Shown piece after piece: positions 7,196-12,458 of a DNA stretch of 12,458 nucleotides. The translations under genes and the position numbers were made by a program. The notes beneath the pieces are model-generated. The model saw only the letters and a program-made list of their open reading frames with translations. It had not been told where the DNA came from and searched no databases. Location: contig JASHXM010000222.1 in NCBI GenBank assembly GCA_030043545.1, forward strand, positions 1 through 12,458, written 5' to 3'. Position 1 is the first letter of the stretch. Each line of letters begins with the position of its first letter. The stretch is from Thermoplasmata archaeon. Lineage in GTDB: Archaea > Thermoplasmatota > Thermoplasmata > Lutacidiplasmatales > UBA184.

Positions 7196-7954
7196 GTGAC
7201 GGAGCTCGCCTATCTCACCGACTCCGACGCGGCGTACGTCCGCACGTTCACGGCCCGGGTCGTCGCCCTCCCGCCCGGGGCGGTCGTGCTCGACCGGACC
7301 TTCTTCTACCCGGCGGGCGGCGGCCAGCCGTGCGACCGGGGTCGCCTCGCCCTTCCCGACGGGCGCGCGGCCGAGGTCGTCGACGTCGTCAAATCCGGCA
7401 CCTCCGTCGTCCACAGGCTCCGCGGCGGGTCGGGCGGCGGGCTGCGCGCGGCGGTCGGCGACACCGTGGAAGGGACGGTCGACTGGACCCGCCGCCACCG
7501 GCACATGCGGCTCCACACCGGCCAGCACCTGCTGAGCGCCCGGATCTTCGCCTCGACCCGCCGTCGCACGCGCAAGGCGACGCTCGGCGGGATGCGGGCG
7601 ATGCTCGAGCTCGACGGGGCGATCCCCCCCGACGCGGTCGGCGCCTGGGCCACGGAGATGGCCACCGCGGCGTCCCACCCGCGACCGGTCACGGTCCGGT
7701 TCGTCGCGCGGGCCGAGTGGGACCGTCACCCCGCGTCGGAGCGGTCCGGGCTCGTCCCCCTCCCCCCGCTGGTCGATCCGGTCCGCGTGATCGAGATCGA
7801 CGGGTTGGACGTCTGTCCGTGCGGCGGGACCCACCTCCGGACGACCGGCGAGCTCGGGAACGTCTCCCTCGGCGCTCCGGAGCCGCTCGGCGACGGCGGC
7901 AGTCGGATCTTCTTCGAGCTCACCGGCGACGCGACGCCCACTCCGGGCGCGTGA
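7196..7954 (+). CDS. alaX: Alanyl-tRNA editing protein AlaX
   Basis: This 252-residue free-standing editing enzyme hydrolyses mischarged Ser- or Gly-tRNA-Ala, backing up the editing domain of alanyl-tRNA synthetase. The zinc-binding set is complete: HTGQH (H107, H111) and CPCGGTH (C209, H213). The N-terminal FYPAGGGQPCDRG (residues 37-49) is the glycine-rich segment that AlaX-M and AlaX-L share with AlaRS and that the short AlaX-S lacks. Together with the length, this points to the AlaX-M type. The frame is open far upstream, antisense to PCNA, but homology begins at VTELAYL. The GTG at 7196 has a TATA-like box 26 nt ahead, so I place the start there. Its 3' end overlaps the convergent GNAT gene by 35 bp, so its last codons are also antisense coding sequence. 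Confidence 0.93.
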   Translation: MTELAYLTDSDAAYVRTFTARVVALPPGAVVLDRTFFYPAGGGQPCDRGRLALPDGRAAEVVDVVKSGTSVVHRLRGGSGGGLRAAVGDTVEGTVDWTRRHRHMRLHTGQHLLSARIFASTRRRTRKATLGGMRAMLELDGAIPPDAVGAWATEMATAASHPRPVTVRFVARAEWDRHPASERSGLVPLPPLVDPVRVIEIDGLDVCPCGGTHLRTTGELGNVSLGAPEPLGDGGSRIFFELTGDATPTPGA

Positions 7955-8465
7955 TCCCGTAGACGTGGACGTCGTGCCACGCCGCGTGATGGAACAGGGC
8001 AGCGCGGAGCGTACCCTCCCGTCGGAATCCGAGACCCTCCAGCAGCCGCACCGACGGCAGGTTGTCGATGTCGCACGTGGCGCCGACCCGCTCGAGCGAC
8101 TCGGAGGTGAACAGCGCGTCGATCAGGAGCCGTACCGCCTCCTTCCCGTACCCCCGTCCGCGCAGGTCGCGGCGTCCGAGGACGTACCAGACGTCGAGGT
8201 ACTCGAGGACCGGATGCGCGCGGTAGTGGCCGACCACGCCGATCGGCCCGCTCTCGGAGCCGAGTTCGACGGCGTACCGGGGGGCCAGCGACGCCGGATC
8301 CGACGGCGCGGCGGCGATCGCGGACCGGAGCGACTCCAGGTCATCGACGCCGAACCGGTCGAACGGCGCGACGATCTCGGGGTCGTTGTACCAGGCGAGG
8401 ATGGTGCGGGCGTCGTCCGGGGTCGTCGGCCGCAGCCGGACCGACGGTCCGAGCGGTGCCGCCAT
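7920..8465 (-). CDS. GNAT-family N-acetyltransferase, RimJ/RimL-like
   Basis: This 181-residue acetyl-CoA-dependent acetyltransferase resembles the RimJ/RimL (Acetyltransf_3) group, which modifies protein N-termini or small amines. The acetyl-CoA pyrophosphate loop is visible as RDLRGRGYGKEA, preceded by the strand LDVWYVLG. The closing GNAT part is CDIDNLPSVRLLEGLGF. The substrate cannot be predicted; the N-terminal RLRPTTPDDARTILAWYND is typical of the group. The ATG at 8465 begins 2 nt after the stop codon of the winged-helix-like gene (TAG-GG-ATG), which suggests translational coupling in one operon. A start 12 codons earlier at 8501 is open but would overlap the upstream gene, and I consider it less likely. 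The 3' end overlaps alaX by 35 bp tail to tail. The family is secure and the function open. Confidence 0.88.
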   Translation of the reverse strand: MAAPLGPSVRLRPTTPDDARTILAWYNDPEIVAPFDRFGVDDLESLRSAIAAAPSDPASLAPRYAVELGSESGPIGVVGHYRAHPVLEYLDVWYVLGRRDLRGRGYGKEAVRLLIDALFTSESLERVGATCDIDNLPSVRLLEGLGFRREGTLRAALFHHAAWHDVHVYGITRPEWASRRR

Positions 8466-8467
8466 CC

Positions 8468-8926
8468 CTACGCGCTCGGCTCGGCCGCCCGCCGGCCCCA
8501 CCCGTCGTCGATCTCGACGTCCCGCGGAGGCGGAGCCGCGCCGTCGCGGCTCGGGAGCCCCCCCGACGCAGCCTCGAACTCGATCGCCTTGCGGTGACCG
8601 GACGGGGTCAGCGAGAAGACGTGCTTCGGCTCGGAGTAGCCGACGACGTACTGGATGCGCCGGTAGACCATCCGCGTCATCTCGAGCGAGCGGAGCGCGC
8701 CTTTGAGGACGGATGGGTCCTCGGCGGGAAAGCTCCGGAGGATCCCGATCTCGGTCGCCCAGTGCGACGCCTCGAATCGGACCTGCTGTCCGTGGTGCGC
8801 CAGCAGGTGGAGGAGGATCAGGCGGGCGATCCGATCCGGATCCGGGGCCGGCGACGGGGGCGGAGTCGCCGCCGGCGGCGCCCCGCGCGGCCGATCAGGA
8901 GATCGTCGTGATTTCGTAGTTGACAT
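8468..8926 (-). CDS. Winged-helix-like protein with proline-rich N-terminus
   Basis: I do not recognise a named family for this 152-residue protein. Residues 1-30 are basic, then Pro/Ala-rich, and probably disordered. Residues 31-118 look like a winged helix-turn-helix: helix 1 at DRIARLILLHLLAHH, a middle part EASHWATEIGILRSF followed by PSVLKGALRSLEMTRM as the likely recognition helix, and a beta-wing YVVGYSEPKHVFSLTPSGHR ending in the 'SLTPxG' pattern common in archaeal and PadR-like regulators. Residues 119-152 are low-complexity and acidic. A DNA-binding regulator is the most likely role, possibly of its own operon. The ATG at 8926 overlaps the end of the 74-residue gene by 32 bp, no later ATG, GTG or TTG precedes the first helix, and its stop lies 2 nt before the GNAT start. 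These points tie the three genes into one operon. Confidence 0.72.
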   Translation of the reverse strand: MSTTKSRRSPDRPRGAPPAATPPPSPAPDPDRIARLILLHLLAHHGQQVRFEASHWATEIGILRSFPAEDPSVLKGALRSLEMTRMVYRRIQYVVGYSEPKHVFSLTPSGHRKAIEFEAASGGLPSRDGAAPPPRDVEIDDGWGRRAAEPSA

Positions 8927-9119
8927 CGAGTCCCTTCAAGCGGCCGTGCATCTCGCTCATCAGGCGGATCACCTCGTCGACCGAGGTCTTCTCCTTCCAC
9001 TTGAACACGAAGTCGTGGAGGCCCATCGACTCCTCGAACCCGAGCGAGCGCATCACCTCGAGGACCTTGAGCGGAGACGCGCCCTCGGAGTGGAAGGTCA
9101 TCCGGACGTACGTTCGCAT
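8895..9119 (-). CDS. Small conserved-looking protein of unknown function
   Basis: This 74-residue soluble protein is not one I can name. The pattern suggests a small alpha/beta fold, possibly ferredoxin- or ACT-like: strand TYVRMTF, helix SPLKVLEVMRSLGF, strand HDFVFKW, helix SVDEVIRLMSEMHGRL, and strand NYEITTI. There are no cysteines, so it is neither a metal-cluster nor a zinc protein. Codon use is strongly GC3-biased like its neighbours, and a TATA-like box lies 31 nt before the ATG at 9119, so it is a real gene and the head of the operon. Its last 32 bp are shared with the winged-helix-like gene in another frame. By position it could be a partner or ligand sensor for that protein; this is inference only. 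It is divergent from the epimerase gene. Confidence 0.75.
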   Translation of the reverse strand: MRTYVRMTFHSEGASPLKVLEVMRSLGFEESMGLHDFVFKWKEKTSVDEVIRLMSEMHGRLKGLDVNYEITTIS

Positions 9120-9144
9120 CGGCTCACGCCCGCGAAGGAAGCGG

Positions 9145-9154
9145 GGAAAATTAA
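9145..9154 (-). promoter_or_regulatory. TATA-like box of the three-gene operon
   Basis: On the minus strand TTAATTTTCC is centred about 31 nt before the ATG at 9119. It is one half of a divergent promoter pair: the box for the epimerase gene lies about 20 bp away on the other strand, so two pre-initiation complexes may compete for the same DNA. Confidence 0.6.
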
Positions 9155-9166
9155 GCCGGCCTTCGG

Positions 9167-9174
9167 ATATATAT
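9167..9174 (+). promoter_or_regulatory. TATA box of the epimerase gene; decides its start
   Basis: ATATATAT is the clearest TATA element in the window, centred about 33 nt before the ATG at 9203. It overlaps another in-frame ATG at 9173, which therefore cannot lie in the transcript. The protein start must be 9203. Confidence 0.7.
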
Positions 9175-9202
9175 GCTTGCGCAAAACTCCGCCCGCGGCC
9201 CC

Positions 9203-10168
9203 ATGTCCGGAACTTCCCCCGCCGGCCCCGCCGTCGTGACCGGGGGCGCCGGCGCGATCGGCTCGAACCTCGTCCGCAGCCTCCTCGCCCGCGGCCGGGA
9301 GGTGCGCGTGATCGACGACCTGTCGAGCGGCCGCCGGGCCCATCTGCCCGCGGCGGACGGAAGCCGGCTCACGTTCGTGCAGGCGAACGTGCTCGAGCCG
9401 TCCGGATACGAGTCGGCGCTTCGGGGGGCGCACGAGGTCTGGCACCTCGCGGCGAACTCCGACATCCAGCGCGGGACCGCCGACCCTCGGATCGACTTCG
9501 ACAACGGGGCGGCCGCGACGTTCCGGCTGCTGGAGGCGTGCCGCCGCGCCGACGTCCCGCGGTTCCTCTTCTCGTCGAGCAGCGCCGTCTACGGCCGGGC
9601 GAGCGTCCTCCCGACCCCCGAGAGCTACGGACCGCTCCAGCCGGAGTCGATGTACGGCGCCGGGAAGCTCGCCGCCGAAGGGCTCAGCGCCGCGTACGCC
9701 CATTCGTACGGGCTGTCGGTCTACCTGTACCGGTTCGCCAACATCATCGGCTCGGGGATGACCCACGGGATCCTGTACGACCTGTTCGAGAAGCTGAAGC
9801 GGGACCCGACCCGGCTGCCCGTCCTCGGCGACGGCCGGCAGGCGAAGAGCTACCTCCGGACCGAGGAGTGCGTCGCGGGGATGCTGTTCGCCGCCGATCG
9901 GGCGCGCGAGCCGGTGAACCTGTTCAATCTCGGGACCCGCGACCGGACCTCGGTCCGGGAGATCGCGGAGAAGGTCGTCGCCGCTCACGGCGGAGGCGCG
10001 CGGATCGAGTACGCGGGCGGGGAGCGGGGCTGGGTCGGGGACGTCCCCCAGGCCCAGCTCGCGATCGACAAGATCGTCGCGCTCGGATGGAGCCCGTCGA
10101 CGTCGAGCGGCGGCGCCGTCGATCGGACGATCGCGGAGATGCGCGCCGCCCGAAGCGGGTCGACCTGA
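9203..10168 (+). CDS. NAD-dependent UDP-sugar epimerase/dehydratase (GalE-like SDR)
   Basis: This 321-residue extended short-chain dehydrogenase/reductase acts on nucleotide sugars, most like UDP-glucose 4-epimerase. The Rossmann NAD-binding motif is TGGAGAIG (G14, G17, G20), followed by the acidic VIDDLSSG at the end of strand 2. The catalytic residues are S126/S127 in SSSSAVYG and Y151-x3-K155 in MYGAGKLAAEG. The substrate-binding half includes RFANIIGSG and VLGDGRQAKSYL. The exact sugar is not certain; UDP-glucose/galactose or their N-acetyl forms are plausible, feeding glycan or glycolipid synthesis at the cell surface. That would suit the sequon-rich transporter, though no direct link is seen. 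The start at 9203 follows from the TATA box overlapping the earlier in-frame ATG. FKBP follows on the same strand after 58 bp with its own box. Confidence 0.92.
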   Translation: MSGTSPAGPAVVTGGAGAIGSNLVRSLLARGREVRVIDDLSSGRRAHLPAADGSRLTFVQANVLEPSGYESALRGAHEVWHLAANSDIQRGTADPRIDFDNGAAATFRLLEACRRADVPRFLFSSSSAVYGRASVLPTPESYGPLQPESMYGAGKLAAEGLSAAYAHSYGLSVYLYRFANIIGSGMTHGILYDLFEKLKRDPTRLPVLGDGRQAKSYLRTEECVAGMLFAADRAREPVNLFNLGTRDRTSVREIAEKVVAAHGGGARIEYAGGERGWVGDVPQAQLAIDKIVALGWSPSTSSGGAVDRTIAEMRAARSGST

Positions 10169-10194
10169 GCCCGCGGCGCGGTCGGCGTCCGGAA

Positions 10195-10203
10195 ACCTTT
10201 ATC
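10195..10203 (+). promoter_or_regulatory. TATA-like box of the FKBP gene
   Basis: ACCTTTATC, with the purine-rich GGAAA directly upstream as a likely BRE, is centred about 27 nt before the ATG at 10227. It is a good archaeal promoter and indicates a leaderless transcript separate from the epimerase gene. Confidence 0.65.
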
Positions 10204-10226
10204 CAACGGACCGGCTCGGCGCCCCG

Positions 10227-11099
10227 ATGACCTCGAAGGCGGCGGCCGGCGAGTCGGTGACGCACGCCGGCGACCTGGTCCGGCTCGACTTCGAACTGTG
10301 GTCGGAGCTCGGGGGCAAACCCGAGCTGCTCGACACCACCCGGGAGGAGGTCGCCCGGAGCGCCGACGCGACCCCGCCCGAGGGTCGGAGCTGGGGTCCC
10401 CGCCCCCATCAGATCGGCGGCGAGTATTTCCCGACGGGGATCGAGAACGCCCTCGTCGGGGTGCCGGTCGGCGAGGAGGTCGCCCGGGAGTTCGCGCCGG
10501 CCGACGCGTTCGGCGAGCGGGACCCGGACCTCATCGAGCTGTTCTCGATGCACGAGATCCAGCGTCTGCCCGAGATGCGGCGGGAGGACGCCCACCTGGA
10601 CCTCGGCACGACCCTCACGATCGACGGGCGGCGCGGGCGCGTCGTGACGCTGACGGCGGCGCGCGTGCGCGTCGACTTCAATCCGCCGTTCGCGGGCCGG
10701 AAGATCCGGGGGAAGTTCAAGGTCGTCGAGCGGATCGAGGAGGCGGCCGAGCAGGTCCGCGCGATCGTCGACCTTCAGTACGGCCGGGGGAAGGAGTTCC
10801 ACGTCGAGGTCCACGACAAGACGATCTCGCTCAAGGTGCCGGACCGGTCGAAGTTCGACCTCGCGTGGATGGCGTCGAAACCTCGCGTCATCGACCGGCT
10901 CCGCACGCAGCTCAAGCCGCACACGATCCGCGTCGTCGAGGAGTACGTGACCCCGACCGCCGAGGCGAAGCCCGCCGACGCCGGCAAGGCGGCGACGACG
11001 GCCGACGCCCCAGCGGCCGAGAAGGACGCCGAGCCCGCGACGGCATCGCCGGCCAAGCACGCGCCCCGAAAGGCGGCGCCGGCGGCGAAGAGCGAGTGA
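10227..11099 (+). CDS. FKBP-type peptidyl-prolyl isomerase, long archaeal SlyD-like
   Basis: This 290-residue cytoplasmic folding catalyst and chaperone isomerises Xaa-Pro bonds. Residues 15-170 form the split FKBP domain: the opening GDLVRLDFELW, the active-site stretch EYFPTGIENALVGVPVGEE, the insert-in-flap chaperone domain at about 105-150 (SMHEI, then LGTTLTIDGRRGRVV), and the closing RVDFNPPFAGRKIRGKFKV. Residues 172-242 match the extra C-terminal domain of long archaeal FKBPs. Residues 243-290 are an Ala/Lys/Pro/Glu-rich, probably disordered tail like those of many high-GC proteins. The insert suggests ribosome- or nascent-chain-linked chaperone activity, as known for SlyD. The ATG at 10227 lies 27 nt after a TATA-like box. 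Two tiny membrane genes follow after 57 bp. Confidence 0.92.
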   Translation: MTSKAAAGESVTHAGDLVRLDFELWSELGGKPELLDTTREEVARSADATPPEGRSWGPRPHQIGGEYFPTGIENALVGVPVGEEVAREFAPADAFGERDPDLIELFSMHEIQRLPEMRREDAHLDLGTTLTIDGRRGRVVTLTAARVRVDFNPPFAGRKIRGKFKVVERIEEAAEQVRAIVDLQYGRGKEFHVEVHDKTISLKVPDRSKFDLAWMASKPRVIDRLRTQLKPHTIRVVEEYVTPTAEAKPADAGKAATTADAPAAEKDAEPATASPAKHAPRKAAPAAKSE

Positions 11100-11126
11100 G
11101 CGCCGTCCTCGAGGAACGAACCGCGC

Positions 11127-11136
11127 CCTCTTGAAC
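11127..11136 (+). promoter_or_regulatory. Possible TATA-like box of the two microprotein genes
   Basis: CCTCTTGAAC is centred about 26 nt before the ATG at 11157, the same spacing as at other genes in the window. The match to a TATA box is weak. Confidence 0.35.
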
Positions 11137-11156
11137 CCCCGCTCGGTCTCACCCCA

Positions 11157-11285
11157 ATGGCCGCCTCCGATTCCTCGGCCTTCCCGACCCGGTTCGTCAT
11201 CGTCACCTTCACCGCCGCGATCCTGATCGGCGCCGTGATCGCCTTCTACGGCATCAACGGCCACCTGGGCTGGGGGATCCCGTAG
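11157..11285 (+). CDS. Small single-span membrane protein (42 aa)
   Basis: This 42-residue frame encodes a short polar N-terminus (MAASDSSAFPTR), one membrane helix (about residues 13-31, FVIVTFTAAILIGAVIAFY) and a short GINGHLGWGIP tail. Support for a real gene: nearly every codon ends in G or C (GAT is the only exception before the stop), the ATG lies 26 nt past a TATA-like box, and a second microprotein gene follows at once. I recognise no family. It could be a small subunit of a membrane complex. The positive-inside rule, with Arg12 before the helix, weakly favours a cytoplasmic N-terminus. It is too short for many gene finders and is likely to be unannotated. Confidence 0.6.
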   Translation: MAASDSSAFPTRFVIVTFTAAILIGAVIAFYGINGHLGWGIP

Positions 11286-11296
11286 GGGAACGGGGC

Positions 11297-11458
11297 ATGG
11301 CGATCTCCGGGACCGGCAGCGAATCCGACGCGGTACCGCGCGAAGGCGAGCTGTACGAGAGCGGGCTCAGCGCGAACGCCGGATGGCTCGCGGGCGGCCT
11401 GGTGATCCTCGGCGTCCTGCTGGTCGGGCTCGGCTTCTGGCTCAAGTACCACGGGTAG
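11297..11458 (+). CDS. Small single-span membrane protein (53 aa)
   Basis: This 53-residue frame has an acidic, polar N-terminal part (residues 1-28, with E16, E18 and E21), one membrane helix (about 29-48, with LAGGLVILGVLLVGLGF) and a short WLKYHG end. All but four or five codons end in G or C, as in neighbouring genes. The ATG follows the stop of the 42-residue gene by 11 nt, with a G-rich GGGGAACGGGGC between that might help ribosome binding. The two genes are therefore probably one operon and may encode partner subunits. The layout (soluble N-terminus, C-terminal helix) is tail-anchor-like; it loosely recalls archaeal SecG/Sec61-beta, but the family motif is not there. The 3' end overlaps the convergent methyltransferase gene by 17 bp. 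Confidence 0.6.
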   Translation: MAISGTGSESDAVPREGELYESGLSANAGWLAGGLVILGVLLVGLGFWLKYHG

Positions 11459-12008
11459 CCGCCGGCGGGCTCCCGCCGGCCTCGGGCCATCGGTACAGGT
11501 AGACGTGGTTCTCCGGGTCGTGGGTGACCGCGGTCCACCCGACGATCGGGTGATGGTGGCTGACGACCCGGCACCCGGGTCGGAGCTCTCGCTCGAACTT
11601 CGGTCGCAGCCGCTCCATCGCGCCCGGCCAGAGGAACGCCGTAATCACCGTCGCGGTGGAGAAGTCGAGCCCGAACAGGTTCCCCCATCGGATCTCGATC
11701 CGGTCGGCGAACGGCCCGAGCCGACGACGAAGGCGGAGCACGGCGACCCGGATCGGCTCCACCTCGACCGCCACGACCCGGGCGCGGTAGATCCGGGCGG
11801 CGCGAAAGACGATCGCCCCGGTGCCGGCGCCCAGGTCGACGAGCGCATCGTCCGGCCGGACCTCGGCGAGCCGGAGCATCGCCTCCACCGCCCGGCGGGG
11901 GGTCGGCTGGTACCCCGCGCCGAACGCGAACGAGGCGAACCCGAAGTACGCGAGCGCCCCGGCCCCGAGCAGCAGGCCGATCGCGACGTCGATCGGGTCG
12001 ATCGCCAT
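11442..12008 (-). CDS. Membrane-anchored class I SAM methyltransferase, FAM173-like
   Basis: This 188-residue SAM-dependent methyltransferase has an N-terminal membrane helix (about residues 8-30). The seven-strand fold is visible: GYQPTPRRAVEAML leads into motif I VDLGAGTGAIVFRAA (D58-G64), then the acidic ribose-binding AVEVEP (E82/E84), WGNLFGLDF, and the strand VITAFLWPGAMERL, followed by ELRPGCRVVSHHHPIVGW. This order, with the short membrane anchor, the PTP entry and the FLxP strand, resembles the FAM173 family (ATPSCKMT/ANTKMT), whose eukaryotic members methylate lysines in membrane proteins. The archaeal substrate is unknown. The start at 12008 lies 5 nt after the MeaB stop, so the two genes are probably co-transcribed. 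The tail overlaps the 53-residue gene and carries a GC-rich hairpin. Fold confidence is high; the FAM173 assignment is an inference from motif order. Confidence 0.85.
   Translation of the reverse strand: MAIDPIDVAIGLLLGAGALAYFGFASFAFGAGYQPTPRRAVEAMLRLAEVRPDDALVDLGAGTGAIVFRAARIYRARVVAVEVEPIRVAVLRLRRRLGPFADRIEIRWGNLFGLDFSTATVITAFLWPGAMERLRPKFERELRPGCRVVSHHHPIVGWTAVTHDPENHVYLYRWPEAGGSPPAATRGT
11461..11480. repeat. GC-rich inverted repeat (hairpin)
   Basis: GCCGGCGG and CCGCCGGC form a perfect 8-bp stem around a 4-nt loop (9 bp if the loop is drawn to 2 nt). It begins 2 bp after the stop codon of the 53-residue gene on the plus strand and lies within the last codons of the methyltransferase on the minus strand. 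It has no T-tract, so it is not a classical terminator, but it could stabilise or pause the plus-strand transcript. Confidence 0.45.
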
Positions 12009-12013
12009 GCCGG

Positions 12014-12458
12014 TCAGCGGACGCGTCGCGTCGCCCGCGCGAGCCGGGCGGCGGCCGTCCGGGGGTCGAGGCGGCGGGCGACGACGGCGTCCAGGTCGGC
12101 GCGGAGCGCCGGCTCCCGTTCGAGCCGGTCCCCGAGCTCCCGGGCGATCTCGCCCCGCGCCCGGTCGACGATCTCGCGGACGAGGCGTCGCCGCTCCTCC
12201 TCCGCCCGGCCCCCGCTCTGGGTCAGGAACGCCTCGTGGGCCTCGACCGCCGCCCAGAGCGCCTCGATCCCGCTCGGCGCCACCGCCGAGGTGCGGACGA
12301 CCGTCGGGCGCCAGCCGTCGCGCTCCGGTCCGATCGCCGCGAGCTCGAGCAGGTCCTTCTCGGCCGAGTCGGCGCCGGGAAGGTCGGATTTGTTCACGCA
12401 GAAGATGTCGGCGATCTCGAACAGGCCGGCCTTGAGCGTCTGGACCTCGTCGCCCAGG
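12014..12458 (-). CDS. meaB: MeaB/ArgK-type G3E GTPase, 3' part only
   Basis: The last 148 codons of the gene lie in the window; the 5' part, with the P-loop, continues past the right edge. Reading in frame through the edge gives LGDEVQTLKAGLFEIADIF, the stretch MeaB proteins carry just before G4, then VNKSDLPGAD (the G4 NKxD motif) and VVRTSAVAPSGIEALW (G5), and a helical C-terminal dimerisation region with RAEEERRRLVREIV. MeaB is the GTPase chaperone of adenosylcobalamin-dependent methylmalonyl-CoA mutase: it gates cofactor loading and protects the mutase from inactivation. A GTG at 12397 is an internal codon, not the start. The gene lies 5 bp upstream of the methyltransferase on the same strand. 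Methylmalonyl-CoA mutase genes would be expected beyond the edge, in propionate or odd-chain/branched acyl-CoA metabolism. Confidence 0.9.
   Translation of the reverse strand, partial: LGDEVQTLKAGLFEIADIFCVNKSDLPGADSAEKDLLELAAIGPERDGWRPTVVRTSAVAPSGIEALWAAVEAHEAFLTQSGGRAEEERRRLVREIVDRARGEIARELGDRLEREPALRADLDAVVARRLDPRTAAARLARATRRVR

Noticed and set aside
9173..9202. Ten-residue N-terminal extension of the epimerase from the ATG at 9173
   Set aside because: That ATG overlaps the TATA box, so it should not be in the mRNA, and the extension shows nothing of the family N-terminus.
9924..11264. A 446-codon minus-strand frame opposite the epimerase and FKBP genes
   Set aside because: It is antisense to two well-supported genes, with Arg/Leu/Gly low complexity and no motif.
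11461..11480. The GC hairpin as an intrinsic terminator
   Set aside because: No T-tract follows on either strand, and archaeal termination relies on T-rich sequence and not on such stems. It is kept only as an inverted repeat.
1..12458. tRNA, rRNA, CRISPR array, insertion sequence, integrase or defence system
   Set aside because: Gaps between genes are at most about 110 bp and hold promoters; no direct-repeat array, transposase motif or tRNA-like cloverleaf was seen by eye.

Overview
The window is a dense, very GC-rich stretch of archaeal chromosome holding mostly housekeeping and accessory-metabolic genes. The case for Archaea rests on a PCNA sliding clamp, a long FKBP-type isomerase with an archaeal C-terminal domain, a stand-alone alanyl-tRNA editing protein (AlaX), and TATA-like boxes 26-35 nt ahead of start codons that lack Shine-Dalgarno sequences. 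A GC-rich member of the Thermoplasmatota is my best guess for the lineage, but that is inference from gene style and not from a marker tree.

Layout, left to right. 24-3041 (+): a 12-helix MMPL/RND transporter. 3031-3471 (-) and 3524-3760 (-): a Bcp/PrxQ peroxiredoxin and a stand-alone Lrp/AsnC ligand-binding (RAM) domain. 3872-5089 (+): a compact cysteinyl-tRNA synthetase. 5086-6291 (-) and 6365-7096 (-): an acetyl-CoA acetyltransferase and PCNA. 7196-7954 (+): AlaX. 7920-9119 (-): a three-gene overlapping operon of a 74-residue unknown, a winged-helix-like protein and a GNAT acetyltransferase. 9203-10168 (+): a UDP-sugar epimerase-like SDR. 10227-11099 (+): the FKBP. 11157-11458 (+): two very small single-span membrane proteins. 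11442-12008 (-): a membrane-anchored methyltransferase resembling the FAM173 lysine methyltransferases. 12014 to the right edge (-): the 3' part of a MeaB/ArgK GTPase gene.

How the genes relate. Most transcription units look like single genes or short operons, each with its own TATA-like box. PCNA/AlaX, RAM protein/CysRS and the 74-residue protein/epimerase are divergent pairs that share short promoter regions of about 80-110 bp. All four convergent junctions overlap, by 11, 4, 35 and 17 bp, so there is no intergenic room for terminators and I see no T-rich terminator there. The thiolase and MeaB both point to acyl-CoA metabolism, but they lie about 6 kb apart and are not one operon. CysRS and AlaX serve tRNA charging and proofreading, PCNA serves replication, and FKBP and Bcp serve protein folding and peroxide defence.

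No gene-free stretch exceeds about 110 bp. I found no tRNA, rRNA, CRISPR array, insertion sequence or integrase. I see no clear new multi-gene defence or metabolic system. The points most worth a second look are the sequon-packed outer loops of the transporter, the tandem microproteins, the FAM173-like enzyme beside MeaB, and the unknown-plus-winged-helix operon.
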